A stretch of DNA of 64,000 nucleotides from Pyropia yezoensis (taxonomy: Eukaryota; Rhodophyta; Bangiophyceae; Bangiales; Bangiaceae), in NCBI GenBank assembly GCA_009829735.1, contig CM020618.1, positions 10,631,119-10,695,118 on the forward strand, in the 5' to 3' direction. Both the position numbers and the translations under genes were made by a program. The notes below the pieces were generated by a model. The model made no database searches. It was not told the DNA's origin and saw only the letters and a program-made list of their open reading frames with translations. Position 1 is the first letter of the stretch; each line of letters begins with the position of its first letter. Of the stretch, positions 22,105 through 32,466 are shown piece by piece.

Positions 22105-22219
22105 GTGTGTCCCGTAAAAAGTGGACGTGCACGGGTCGTGCGGTGTGGGTTTGATTGGTCCAGTGGCCGATATTGGACATGATCACGTCACGAGCACGTC
22201 CACTTTTTACGGGACGCAC
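22105..22219. mobile_element. 115-bp palindromic MITE
   Basis: Inverted repeats of 26 bp (22105-22130 and 22194-22219) match at 25 positions around GTCCCGTAAAAAGTGGACG. The right end is flanked by TA and the left by TT, which may be a decayed TA duplication of the Tc1/mariner type. It is too short to code for protein. The ends differ from those of both Tc1-like elements in this window. Confidence 0.7.
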
Positions 22220-22827
22220 TATATGTATGAGGCGGTCAATGTCGTCCGGGACGCGTCTTCGTGGGTATGATTGGGTCCTGAACTTGAGAGCATCAGGGCA
22301 AAGAGAAGCAAACGAAGCTCTGAAGAGGCACGAAGGTAAAGACAGATACAAGAGGAGGGAACCGCGTCACCTGCGCGCGGGGACCCCCACTCCCCAGACA
22401 GACTTTGCCTATTTCCGCCACCGCTAGACAGAAGGAGTGGGGTCGCTCCCTTCCAAACCCTTCCTGTAACGCCGCTTTGTAGGTCAAACATAGACGCTCG
22501 CAAAGTTTTTAAAATGGTGCACGCTGAGAGCACAGGAGCATGCGCGATCCGTGGGCGGCTCCCATGCGCAGCCCCAGACTCCCCGCTGTGGAACGGAGGC
22601 TACCGGTTACGTGGAGCGCGACAGGTGAACAAAAGGGACCAGAACTTGACTTGCGCCCTGCTGATGACCGAAAAACGGCGTCTCACCAAGGAGGCACCAC
22701 CTCCATCATTCCTCCCTACAACATCAAGAGTCGCACCCTGGACGCGTATTGTGCATCGGCTGCTTTGTTCCCTTTTCTTTAATCCTTCGTCTTTGTCTGC
22801 TTGGTATGGTCCTTTCACGAGACAACA

Positions 22828-22915
22828 CACTCGACACTCACTCAACAGCCACTTAACAGTCACTCAACACTCACTTAACAGCCACTCAACATTCACTCAA
22901 CAGCCACTCAAACGA
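22828..22915. repeat. 11-bp minisatellite, 8 copies
   Basis: Eight consecutive 11-bp units of the form CACTYAACANY (22828, 22839, 22850, 22861, 22872, 22883, 22894, 22905). They vary mostly at unit positions 5 and 10-11, and the last copy is degenerate. Confidence 0.9.
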
Positions 22916-23733
22916 CAGGATCGCGCTCTGGTTGTCAAGCTGACGCTGGCTATTTTGTACAGCTGTGCTTCAGGCGGCTCAGTTATGTTCATGCCGTACT
23001 GCCGCCTGTCACTCGACTGCCCCCAGTCGGTCCGCCAGCCCTACATGGAAGAGGAGGGCGGGCCTCCAAAGGTCAGACGCGTCACGGCCAGGACATGCGA
23101 CTCAAGACACATATAGGTGGCTGCAGGACCAATTGAACAAGACCAATACGTACTTATTACTGTTTATGTAGTGGTAATTGTTCTTGATTTGTTCGTTCGA
23201 GTCGAGGGAAATATGAGGGATTTTCGCGAACGCGCTTTCATTTTTCAGTTCAAATTCGCCTTCGTCTTCCGTGGTGGTCGGAGGTCCCCGTCACCCCCGA
23301 GAAGCATCCGCCCCGCGTACCGGCAGCCGTGGTCGCGCGGACCAGCGACGGCGGCAGAGCACGCGGGCCTCGCCCGGCCGCTCTCCTGCCCCGCAGCTAG
23401 ACGGCCAGTGCGTTGTGCGGCGGTGGCTGTGACGGCGGCACGTTTCCGGCGGGACGCCCCCTCTCTCTACCTTGTTCCCGCTCGACAACTGTCCCGGCCC
23501 ATCGCCGACCCTTGTGCCATCCTCCGTGCACCCACCCCTGCCCGCCCACGGGAGGGCGCTTTTGTTTTTCCGCGGCTACACCCGGACGTTTCTACTCTTG
23601 GGTCCTTCCCCCTCGGCCACTCTCCTCGCTCCCTCCCCTCCCCCCTCCTCCTCGTCTCTTCGCAGCTCCCACCCCTGCCGCTGCGCACAAAGTGGGCTAG
23701 GTGGACCCGCCCCCACCTGGGCCGTCCCTGACC

Positions 23734-25239
23734 ATGGCCCACCCCCGCCCCCTTGTTGACGATGCTGAAACCGCCTCGGCGGTAGCCACTCACCTGTACG
23801 CGGGGTACCGGCTGGCCGCCCCCGGCAGCGGTCCCGACGCGGTGCCGCTGAGCCCGCTGGCGGTGGCCCACCCCGAGGCGGCGGCCGCGGCACTGCAGGC
23901 CGCGCTCGTCGCGACAGAGGCACACGCCGACGCCCTGCGGGCGGCGCAGGCAGAGCTGGGCCTCCCACCCCCGCTGCCCGTGGCGGTCGGCGGCATCCCG
24001 GCTTCCAGAGGCGGCGGCCGAAGTGCGGGGGGAGTGCGCCGCTTGCGGGGCAGTGAGCGGCCGGGCGGTGGCGGTGGTGGCGGGGGCGTCGGGGGCGGCG
24101 GTGGTGGCGGTGGCGGTGGCGGCGGCGGCGGTGGCGGTGGCCACGGTGGTGGTGGTGGCGGTGGTGGCGGCGGCCGTCATCGCCACCGGGAGCGGGGCCT
24201 TCGTCCGCCTCGTCCCCCCGGCTGGACGCTCCGTGTCACCCTCACCCCCCTTCCCGTGGCCTCTGTCGCCCGCTGGGCGGGCGCCCAAGGTGCGCTCTAC
24301 GGCCTCGCACTCGCCGCGGCGGTGCTCCTCGCGGTTGCCCACTTTGCCATCTCGCAGGAGCAGGACCTGGGCGGCTACGTTGTCGGGGGGGGGCTCCTCG
24401 GGGAGCTCCTCGGAGTCGCCCTCCCGCGGGAGCTGCTCGTAGCCGCGGCGCCCTATAACTTTCGTGGTGAGCGGGTGGCGCGGCTGGCGGGGAGGGGTCG
24501 GTCTGGCAGTCCAGGATGGGCAGTCCCAGAGGGGATGGGCGGCGGCATTGGCGGCGGCGCCGGGGGGGGGCGCGACCAGGAGCTTGCCATCAAGCCCCTG
24601 ACCGCCACACTTGCGTGGCGTCAGGGGCTGGTGGGAGGTGGGGGGGGTGCCGGGCCCGCGGGCGGGGGGGGGGCGGGAGGCGCGGGGGGTGGGTGGGGCG
24701 TGGTCCGCCTGCGGAACTGGCTCTGGGGGAGCGCAGACGTGACGGCACGCGTCGGCTGGGCCATTGCAGGGGATGAGGCGCCTGGTGAGGCGCCTGGCGG
24801 CGCTGACACCGGCAGTGGCGGCGGCAGCGGCAGCGGCAGCGGCAGCGCTGATGGCAGCGTCGGCGGAAGCGCAAGTGGCAGCGGCAGCGGCAGCGGAAGC
24901 GATAGTGGCGCCGCTAGTGGCAGCGCTAGTGGAGGCAGTAGCGGTAGTGGCGATGGCAGGCCCGGTAGCGGTAGCAGCAGCGGGGCCGACGCCTCCCCCG
25001 CCCCCACCGGTAGCATAGGCTTCCCCCCCCCGCGCAGTCGGCGTCCGCCGGGGCCCCCCACCGTGTCCATCCCCCCCCACTTGCTGGGTGCCGCTTTGGT
25101 TGGTATGAGCTGGCTCTACGTCGTCCTCCTGCCCGTCGTCAATGGCACCGCGTTTTACCTGTTGGGGGGGGCATTTGCCCTGCTCTTTAACCACTACCTC
25201 CGGCTGCGGAGGGGGCGGCGGGAGGAGGTCTTTGGGTAG
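23734..25239 (+). CDS. Unknown membrane protein with Gly/Ser-rich linkers
   Basis: A 501-aa protein from the ATG at 23734 (ACCATGG context). I do not recognise the family. The codon pattern is strongly G/C-ending and free of breaks, which supports real coding. The N-terminal 90 residues are helical and Ala-rich, followed by a poly-Gly tract (about 110-150). One hydrophobic segment lies at about 180-203, a weaker one at about 214-239, and a long hydrophobic stretch at about 451-489 that could span the membrane twice. The C-terminus is short and basic (RLRRGRREEVFG), suggesting a cytosolic tail. Residues 350-430 are a Gly-Ser linker. Organelle and function are unknown. Confidence 0.6.
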   Translation: MAHPRPLVDDAETASAVATHLYAGYRLAAPGSGPDAVPLSPLAVAHPEAAAAALQAALVATEAHADALRAAQAELGLPPPLPVAVGGIPASRGGGRSAGGVRRLRGSERPGGGGGGGGVGGGGGGGGGGGGGGGGGHGGGGGGGGGGRHRHRERGLRPPRPPGWTLRVTLTPLPVASVARWAGAQGALYGLALAAAVLLAVAHFAISQEQDLGGYVVGGGLLGELLGVALPRELLVAAAPYNFRGERVARLAGRGRSGSPGWAVPEGMGGGIGGGAGGGRDQELAIKPLTATLAWRQGLVGGGGGAGPAGGGGAGGAGGGWGVVRLRNWLWGSADVTARVGWAIAGDEAPGEAPGGADTGSGGGSGSGSGSADGSVGGSASGSGSGSGSDSGAASGSASGGSSGSGDGRPGSGSSSGADASPAPTGSIGFPPPRSRRPPGPPTVSIPPHLLGAALVGMSWLYVVLLPVVNGTAFYLLGGAFALLFNHYLRLRRGRREEVFG

Positions 25240-26189
25240 AGCGGCCCCCCGGGGTGGATTTTCCTTTTTTGGGGGAGGGGGGGGGGGGGGCGCGCGGGCA
25301 CTGCCAGCGCTGGGGGGGGTGCCCGGGGTGAGGCGGCGTGTGGCAGGGGTGCGCGCGATGCGGGGCGGTGGACTTGATGGACAATGGGGGAGGGAGGGCG
25401 CGGTGCCCGGCGGCTTGGGAGGGTGCTCAGAGCTCTGAGGGCGCGGGGGAGCATGGGCGGGTTCCGCGGTGGACGGCTGAGCGACCATGTTTAAAAAGTA
25501 GACCGGTGTGGAGCACAGCGCTACAACGGGCGCGCGCTCCCGCGAGAGTGAGCCACCCCGACGGGGTACGGCGCCCGACGGGCGGCGGCCGTGCTTGCTG
25601 CCCTTGCCAGCGCGGGTGGGGTATGGAGTCCCGCGGGGAACCCCCCCGGCTGGAGAGGCGGGCGTCATCTGCTGCGACCGGCAAGCGCTCCCAACGGCGG
25701 CCACAGGTGCGTGTACAGTATGAGGGGGAGGCCTTGAACGCGCGCTGGCATGGAAGGACCGCCCACCTCCATGGCGGGGGCGTGGTCACAGCACCAGCCT
25801 GATGGAAGGCTGACACCTCCCAGACCGATTGATCACTATGTACGGATCAGCGGGACTGCGTTGAGCCGTTCCATAGGATACACAGAGGTACATATCCAGT
25901 GCACGCCAGCCCGTAGTCTCCCTTGCCCCCGTGACCTGCTCTGCCGATCCCTGCGCACTGGGCAGAACAAGAGCGCGCCTCCCCCCAGCACCCCCCCCCC
26001 CCCCCTCAACCCTCCCCCTTGTCGCGAGTGGCCGGCAAGACGGCGGGGGCGGCCTCGCTGGCGTTTGCCCTCCCCAGCGTCGCCCCCCTGCGTCGGCGGC
26101 AGCGCGTCGCGGGCGGCAGCGCCCCTTCCCGCGGCGGACGGCCGCGTCGGTATCCCCGTCACCCCCGCCCCTGTCAGCGGCTGGTAGCC
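25240..26189. other. Intergenic region
   Basis: It lies between the membrane-protein gene and glutathione synthetase and has no recognised feature. G and C runs occur near 25275 and 25990. Confidence 0.45.
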
Positions 26190-28018
26190 ATGGCTCCGCT
26201 CCCCGCTTCCTCCGCATCCCCCCCCAGTGCGGCGGCGGTGGCGGCGCTCGCCGCCCTCACCGCCGTCCACGCGTCGACGGCGGGGGTGGTGATGGCCGCG
26301 CCAGTGCCGGCACCGGCTGCCGGCGCTGTGGATGCGGACGCGGGCGCCGCGGCGGCCCCTCCCACCATGATGCACGCGCCCCTGACGGCGTGGCCGTCGG
26401 AGGTGCGCGCCGAGGCCTATGACACGGCCGTGGCCGTGACGCCCGCGCTCAACCGACTGGTGCATGCGCTCGCGGCGGATACGCCGTTCCTGTCCAAGTA
26501 CGTTGGAGAGAACGGGAGTGAGGGGGGTTGTTTTGGCTGACTAGTTGATGGACCCCTGGGAAGGCGGCTCTCTTGACCACCGCGAGGTCTGCCACCCCAG
26601 CGTTCCCGTGACTGACTTGCGTATGCTATGTACTGGTGTATGTGCCTGCTGCGCCATTGCGGCTCTTGCATGTCCTTTCCACCTGCTGCCATCGAGGCTA
26701 CAGGCACCTTAACGAAGTGAGCAAGGGCGATGATTTCACCCGCCGCCTTCTCGCGCTTCACACCTCCCCCGCGGTGCCGCTGCCTTCGCCGTTGCCACCA
26801 GCCTTCCGGGCGGCTCCGCCCGCGGCGCTGGGCCTCTATCGGTACGACTACTTTATGCAGGCTCCCCCTCCTCCTGGGTCCCCCCCCGCGCCCACGGTCT
26901 GCCAGGTGGAGCTCAACACCATGGCCGCCTCCTTTGGCTGCCTCGGCGCCCGCGTGCGGGGTGTCCACGCGCTGACGGTCGCGGCTGGGCTGGGCCCGTC
27001 GGGCGTCACCGCCGACGACCTCCCCGCCAATGACGTGGAGGCGCGACTGGCGGCGGGCCTCGCCGCCGGCCACGCGGCCTACATTGCCGACGACCGCTCG
27101 CGCGGCCTGGACGGCGGCCTCCCCGCCCTGCCCGTGGTGGTGGTGCAGCCCGGCGAGCGCAACGTGTACGACCAGACGCTGCTAGGGCTGGCGCTCCTCC
27201 GCGCCACGGGCGGGGCGGTGCCGCTGCAGCGGCTGAGCCTCGCTCAGCTGTCCGCCTGGGGCACCCTTGACGCCACCACCAACGCGCTGGTGGTGCGGCT
27301 GCCGACGGACGAAGCGTCGGCGGCGGCGGTGGCCGGTGCGGGCGGCCAGTGGGCTACGTCCATCACCGCGTATCGGGTGTCGGTGGCGTACTTTCGTGCG
27401 GGCTACACCCCCGACGACTACCCAACCGACGCCGAGTGGGCCGCCCGCGCCGCCCTACACGCTAGCGACGCGATTGCCGTGCCGACGGTGGGGGTGCAGC
27501 TAGTGGGCACCAAAAAGGTGCAGCAGGTGCTCACCAGCGCTGGGGAGGTGGAGCGGTACCTCGGGCCCGCAGAGTCGGCAGAGGTGCGGACCACGTTCAT
27601 GCCGCAGCTGTCGCTCGCGCCCGGCCCCGAAGGCGACGCCAATGCCGCAACGGCCGTGGCCGACCCAGACGCGTGGGTGCTCAAGCCGCAGCGGGAGGGC
27701 GGCGGCAACAACCTGTACGGGGCGGATGTGGCTGCCGCCCTGCGGCGAATGGACCCCGTGGAGCGCGGCGGCTGGGTGTTGATGCGCCGCATCCTCCCCG
27801 TGCGGGTGCCCAACGTGGTGGTCCGCGGCGGCCGTGGGCAGCCCGCCGAGGTTGTGTGCGAGCTGGGCGTCTTTGCGGTGTACTTGGCACGGGCAGGGGG
27901 GGAAGTGACCATCAATGAGGCGTCGGGGACGCTGCTACGGAGCAAGTTGGCCGACGTGGAGGATGGGGGGGTCGCGGCGGGGGTAGCGGTGCTCGACTCG
28001 GTGCGCTTGGTCCGATGA
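26190..28018 (+). CDS. GSS: Glutathione synthetase (eukaryotic type, one intron)
   Basis: A 540-aa enzyme joining gamma-glutamylcysteine and glycine with ATP, the second step of glutathione synthesis. Exon 1 is 26190-26497 and exon 2 is 26704-28018, with a 206-nt intron (donor GTACGT, acceptor CTACAG, phase 2). The junction reads FLSK-HLNEVSKGDDF, which aligns without gaps to the human FLEQ...KQDDF segment and confirms the splice. Motifs include YDYFMQ, CQVELNTMAASFG (about residue 168), GERNVYDQ, YFRAGY, LVGTKKVQQVL, the ATP-grasp glycine loop VLKPQREGGGNN (about 428), LMRRI, and a C-terminal TLLRSKLADVEDGGVAAGVAVLD. The N-terminal 35 residues are Ala-rich and could be a weak organelle signal. 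Confidence 0.95.
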
Positions 28019-28879
28019 TTAAAATTTAGATGGTGTGGGACAAGTTGGATATATCTCTTCCTACACATTTTTTCAGAGAACGGCTGTAGCGCCAGCCGGA
28101 CTAGGTGGCCGGGTCCTGTTGTCCGCCTTTTCACACCAAAAGTTACCTTGATCGGTCTCTGTAATTCATTCAACCATGAAACAAAACATTACAGTTTCTG
28201 ACTTTCCTCTTTGATCAATGATATACTGGGAATTTGTGGCCCAGCCAGTAAGACACTGATGGACAAACCTGTGGGTGTTCGCACGGGAGTAGGCTTGGAT
28301 AGGTATCACGCGCCGCACATGATGTAAGATCACGTATTTTGCGTGATCTCTTGCGTGATTTGGCGCGTGATTACACGTCACACGCGGCTAAAAAACGCGT
28401 AATTGGGACGTGATTAGGAGTTAAGCATACGACACAAATAGTACATCTCATAAGGTGACTGGCCCGAACTGCAATGCCTCTGCCCTCCTGCGCCATGGGG
28501 ATGCAGAGCGCAGCTCACCGCGGACGACGCCCCGCGCCCGCTTCGGCGATTCGCACCGAACACCGGCGCCCATGTCACCGGTAGCCGATGCAGCACCGGT
28601 AGCGTGCTCCGTCGCGTCCGCCGGCATGGATTTCAGCGGTGTTGGCGCGGCGGCGGCGACCGTGGAAGCGGCGTCAGCGGCGTCATTGGCGGCGGAGATG
28701 GCAGACGCGGCGGTGGCATTAGTGGAAGCTGCAGCCACAGGGACAGCGGTGGCAGTGGCGGTGGCGGGAGGCCGTGACGGTGGCGGGCCGCCAGCGGGGC
28801 GCGCGAGGTCGCCCCCGGCGAGCAGCGGCGACGTCGGGGGTGCCGCCCCCGCTGCTGGCACCCTCTCTGCCTCCAACAG
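28019..28879. other. Intergenic region with a cluster of CGTGAT motifs
   Basis: The first 430 bp are lower in GC. Between 28330 and 28412 the motif (A/G)CGTGAT(T/C) occurs four times, with related ACGTGAT/ATCACGT inversions. From 28450 the sequence is GC-rich with open frames on both strands, but none has family resemblance. Confidence 0.4.
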
Positions 28880-29212
28880 ATGGAACCCTTCCTATTGGAA
28901 TTGGAACGACGGTTGCTGCGGCAATGGTGGCGACAGCAGCGGTGGTGGTGGTGGCGGCGGCGGCAGCGGTGGTGGCGGTGGTGGCGGTGGTGGTGGAGGT
29001 CGCAGCGGCGGCGCTTGCGGGTGGTCGCGTTAGGCGTCCCGCCCCACCTCCTCCGCCTCCCCACCGACCTCTTCACCACCCTCCACGCGCGGGTGCTCAA
29101 CGAGCGGCTCGACCTCCCACCCTCCTTTCGCCGCTCCCTCGCCGCCCTCCTCACCCCCGACCGGTGCATGTCGTCCCTCGGCCACGCACGCCGCCTGCGC
29201 GGGCGGGCGTGA
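28880..29212 (+). CDS. Hypothetical small protein
   Basis: A 110-aa frame starting with the ATG at 28880. The middle is an Arg/Trp run that comes from a GGT/GGC-rich repeat and may be artefactual. The last 60 residues (VPPHLLRLPTDLFTTLHARV to the end) have the G/C-ending codon pattern of true genes here, so at least the C-terminal part may be coding, perhaps as the last exon of a gene whose start was not found. Not recognised. Confidence 0.25.
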   Translation: MEPFLLELERRLLRQWWRQQRWWWWRRRQRWWRWWRWWWRSQRRRLRVVALGVPPHLLRLPTDLFTTLHARVLNERLDLPPSFRRSLAALLTPDRCMSSLGHARRLRGRA

Positions 29213-29416
29213 GAAAACCTTGTCGGTAGGCGAACGACGGCGACAGGTGTGCTGCTGAGCAAAGTCGTCGACTCCATGTGGTACCTTCAAGATTCGATCC
29301 GTAAGTACGAGGTGGACCGGGAGGTGTGATTTAATGTGTGATCGTCGGGAAAACGTACCACCCGTACTAGGGTATACTGGCCTGTACTCGTGGCTATTTT
29401 CTGTACTGCACATGTA

Positions 29417-30771
29417 CAGTCGGTATCCAAATTTAATGGCCCACCCCGACCGTCAGATCTTGATATTTGAATGACGAAGTGCAACCGTCCGTCTCCACTG
29501 CAAGAAACGCACTAGTACCCGGTCCCAGCCCCATTCCCCGCCACGACCCCTCGCACACGTCGGCACATACTCTCCGTGAGCTTCTTGAAATAGGCATCGG
29601 GTATCGCTGTCCACTCCTCCTGGAGGGCTGCGATGAGCTCATCTTTTGTCTTGGGCGCCACGGAACGGGCACGCAGGCGGCGCTCGAGGTCCGCCCAGGC
29701 ATTTCAGATGGGGTTTAGGTCAGGGCTCTGCCCAACCCAGGGGAGCGCCTTGATCCCGAGCGCCTCCTTGCACGTCTTGGCCACCTTGGCAGTGTGGCAT
29801 GGCGCCAGATCCTCTTGAAAGAGCGCCCCATCCGGCGCCCCGTACTCCGTGCAGAGGTAGTGCACAACGACAGTCTCCAGGGGCTCCACGTAGGATGCCC
29901 CATTCATAGAACCCTCCACACGCACCAGAGGGATCTGCCCACGCGCTGAGAACGCGCCCCACACCATCACACTTTCCCGGCCGCTCTTGAACGTTGGCCG
30001 CAGGTTCTTGGTCTGGAAGCGCTGGCCGCGCTGGCGCCACACACGGCGTGACTGCGGCTGGCGGACCTGAAAGGAGCTCTCTTCTGAAAAGAGAACCCAG
30101 GCCCACTGGTAGGACCAGCTCAGGTGGTCCTTGCCCCACTGGAGCCGCTTGTGCTTGTTGACAGCCGACACAAACGGCTTCTGGGCGGGGGTGCAGGAGG
30201 ACAGTCCAAGCGCCTTGACCGCTCTCCGCACCGTGCTTGGAGAGATCTTGCGCAGCGCCGGCCCGCCAGTCGTGCTGGTGCGCTCGCTGTTGACATTTTC
30301 CGTTATTTCAGCGATGGAAGCGAATGGGTTCTCGTCGACCAGTCGACGGAGCCCACGCAGCTCGCGGGGGCTCAGCAGCTTCGGGCGCCCCCTGCGGTCC
30401 TTGCGGACGTCGGCGTCGGCACGCCGGGCGATGGCAGCGGTGTAGGCGACCGTGCTCATGTTGAGGCCCAGGGCCGTGGCGATGGCACCATTAGACATCT
30501 TGTTCCCCACAATCATCTTAATGGCGCCGATCTCCTGAGGGCACAGGCGCGTCCTGCTGGTCTTCGCCATCGTGCTGTTTTTTTTTTTTTTCGCACAGGC
30601 CGCGAAGCTACGGACGCTTCTTTATAGCACAGTACTGGGCAGGCGCTGCGCCCAAGTGACGGAAATGCCGCAGATCGGTGCCGCAGAGGCCATTTTTCGG
30701 ATCACGTCCATGATCGATTTGGTGCAAAAAGAGACCTCCCAGCGTGGGCCATTAAATTTGGATACCGACTG
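29417..30771 (-). mobile_element. Tc1/mariner element, 1,355 bp, complete ends
   Basis: Perfect 28-bp terminal inverted repeats (29417-29444 and 30744-30771) start CAGTCGGTATCC and are flanked on both sides by TA (29415-29416 and 30772-30773), the classic target duplication of this superfamily. The single transposase gene lies inside on the minus strand. Intact ends and target site suggest a fairly recent insertion, although the gene carries a stop. Confidence 0.92.
29512..30570 (-). pseudogene. Tc1-like transposase, opal stop at the catalytic glutamate
   Basis: Starts at the ATG at 30570. Helix-turn-helix DNA-binding segments occupy the first 110 residues (RLCPQEIGAI...GLNMSTV and a second near TVRRAV), followed by the DDE domain: VLFSEESSF, TFKSGRESVMVWGAFS, FQEDLAPCHTA and SPDLNPI. 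The reading stops at TGA immediately after NPI, exactly where the family has the third catalytic residue (NPIENxW). The frame then continues as NAWADLERRL to a TAG at 29512-29514, giving 352 sense or stop positions, a normal Tc1 length. The first catalytic position is also Glu (SEES) instead of the usual Asp. It is therefore read as inactive unless the stop is read through. Confidence 0.85.
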
Positions 30772-30958
30772 TACTGTACGGTAGCTCGACTACTGGTGAC
30801 GACTGGTGGTCTGCTGGTGGTTCGAAATGGAGGGCCGAAGGAGCTGGGTCCGCGAGAAGAGTGGGCTACGAGTCCCGCAATCCTCATTTCGCAGTTTTAT
30901 CAGGTCATCTGGACGACACTCCCCTTCACCAGGCCTGCCTTAAGCCAGGTATTGTCAA

Positions 30959-31395
30959 GCGTACCACTTTTGGTTAAGCGTACGATTATTGAGTGAATTA
31001 AATGAAAGGGAAAGCGTACCAGCATATCGTCGACTGCGCGCAAGCGACTTTCGAAAACTCGCCTGAAAGAGCGTACTTTCCTGACGTATGTCTACCGGAT
31101 GATATCTGCCAAGCGTACTGTAAAAAGCACAGCAAATAGCGTACCCCAAGCGTACTTGGTGGCAAAATGGCCAGAACCAAGTCTAAAAAAGACTTCTTCA
31201 GTATTGTAAACTCCCAATTGTTATCCATGCAGCTGATACCTGTAAGCGAAACGATGGTAATTATGCCATAGCCGCTATATTTTGCCCGACAGCGTACCTG
31301 GCCAAAGTGCGCTCAAGCATGATACTTTCGCGTACTTTTGCCGGCTGGAGTGCGCGTATACATGCAAGGTACATTCGGACTTTTTCAGAGCGTAC
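30959..31395. repeat. Cluster of ten GCGTAC motifs
   Basis: GCGTAC begins at 30959, 30978, 31014, 31071, 31113, 31139, 31150, 31292, 31330 and 31390, mostly preceded by A or AA. That is ten copies of a hexamer in 437 bp of AT-richer DNA, far above chance. The spacing is irregular, so this is not a tandem satellite. Subterminal binding-site clusters of this kind are known from hAT-type elements, and a BED-finger fragment lies 300 bp away. Confidence 0.85.
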
Positions 31396-31520
31396 GCGTA
31401 GTACGCGAAAATAATACGCGCGTAATACGCTTGTTTTCAGTACACTTGGCAACCCCTGCTTGAGACCCCTCCCCAGGGTTGTATTGTATTGAATTGGGGG
31501 GGTGATTTAAAATCATGCGT

Positions 31521-32153
31521 AAATTCATGTTGAATTCTTGTCGGATAGGACATGACCGAAACATGATTCGCGTATTTGAGTGCACTTGGTGGCGCAGGTC
31601 ATATCACCCTAGTTGCGAAATTATTAGTCAACCTTCCACTCATCAGTGACCCCCTCGGCATTCGAATCTGTCCAGAGGACACGTCATGAAAGGCAGTGCT
31701 CGAGCCTGCTCTTGACCTCTGGGGGCGCGCTGCATCCGCTCCCCATGATGTGCGTCTTGAGGTAAGTTGGATGCCTGTACAGCTCCTTGGTGCAGAAGGT
31801 GCAGATGACAGTTGTGCTCTTGCTGCCAGCAGTCACGTAGACCCACACTGGGTCCTTCATCGTGTTCGACAGACAAACCAGAAGGTGTGCAAGCTGAGAT
31901 GTACCACACTCAGTGGGGTCGGTGCGCCTCAAGGTGGGCGTGGACAGCCAGGATGGGTTGGGGGGCAGACTCAAGGGAGGGGTCCCACTGCGCACGAGGG
32001 TCGGAAGCGACTTCCTGCCAGTGCATGGAACGGTCGGGCCCATAAGCGGCGCGGCCGACAATTAAAAAAAGGCGCGAGAGTCGCACTGAGGACCTGTCAT
32101 AACGAATACAGTTGAATTCATATTCAAAAGTAACATTAATTCAACATGAATTT
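31521..32153. repeat. 16-bp inverted repeats around the BED-finger fragment
   Basis: AAATTCATGTTGAATT at 31521-31536 is exactly inverted at 32138-32153. The 633-bp interval contains the BED-finger reading frame. The surrounding DNA is AT-rich, so the repeats could be part of a decayed transposon end. Confidence 0.6.
31684..32043 (-). pseudogene. BED-type zinc-finger fragment, hAT-transposase-like
   Basis: A 119-aa frame from the ATG at 32043. Residues about 65-105 read DPVWVYVTAGSK...VICTFCTKELYRHP...LKTHIMGSGC, with the aromatic-led start and C-x2-C...H...C spacing of BED fingers, as found at the N-terminus of hAT transposases. No hAT catalytic domain follows before the stop, so this is a fragment or a captured finger. 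It sits inside 16-bp inverted repeats. Confidence 0.55.
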
Positions 32154-32247
32154 ATAAACGCTCTCAGAGAAACATGAACTCTTGCAACCATGCCCCTCCC
32201 ACAGGCAGAGGGGGCCACGTCCGCCTGCTCGGGCTCTTAAAGGCGCG

Positions 32248-32466
32248 CTCGAAATGCGGCTCTGGACAGAAATCTCCCCTTTCGAGGGGCAGGAACGCCT
32301 GCGCACGGCCTGCTGGCAGGCTACAAGTGCGGCACTGGTCAGAAATCTCATTTCCTCGACGCCAGGAACATCTGCGAGAAGTCCGAAGGCGGGCTACAAG
32401 TACTGTTTTGGACAGGAATCTCACACGCCGCCAGCGACTCCCAGCCTCTCCACGCCACACCTGGCA
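32248..32466. repeat. 73-bp tandem repeat, three diverged copies
   Basis: Three units start at 32248, 32321 and 32394, an exact 73-bp period. The best conserved part of each is the first 29 bases (CTACAAGTGCGGC...GGACAGAAATCTC type), and a second conserved part contains AGGAAC. The unit length is not a multiple of three, so this is unlikely to be a protein repeat. Confidence 0.8.

Larger units (their letters stand above)
21453..23733. other. 2.3-kb intergenic region with a MITE and a minisatellite
   Basis: No coding gene is recognised. It holds the 115-bp inverted-repeat element at 22105-22219 and the 11-bp tandem repeat at 22828-22915. Promoters of GCVT and of the membrane-protein gene must lie at its two ends. 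Confidence 0.5.

Noticed and set aside
23467-25704. 745-codon minus-strand frame opposite the membrane-protein gene
   Set aside because: It is a shadow of the plus-strand gene, whose codon pattern is much stronger, and its translation is Pro/Thr/Ala-rich low complexity.
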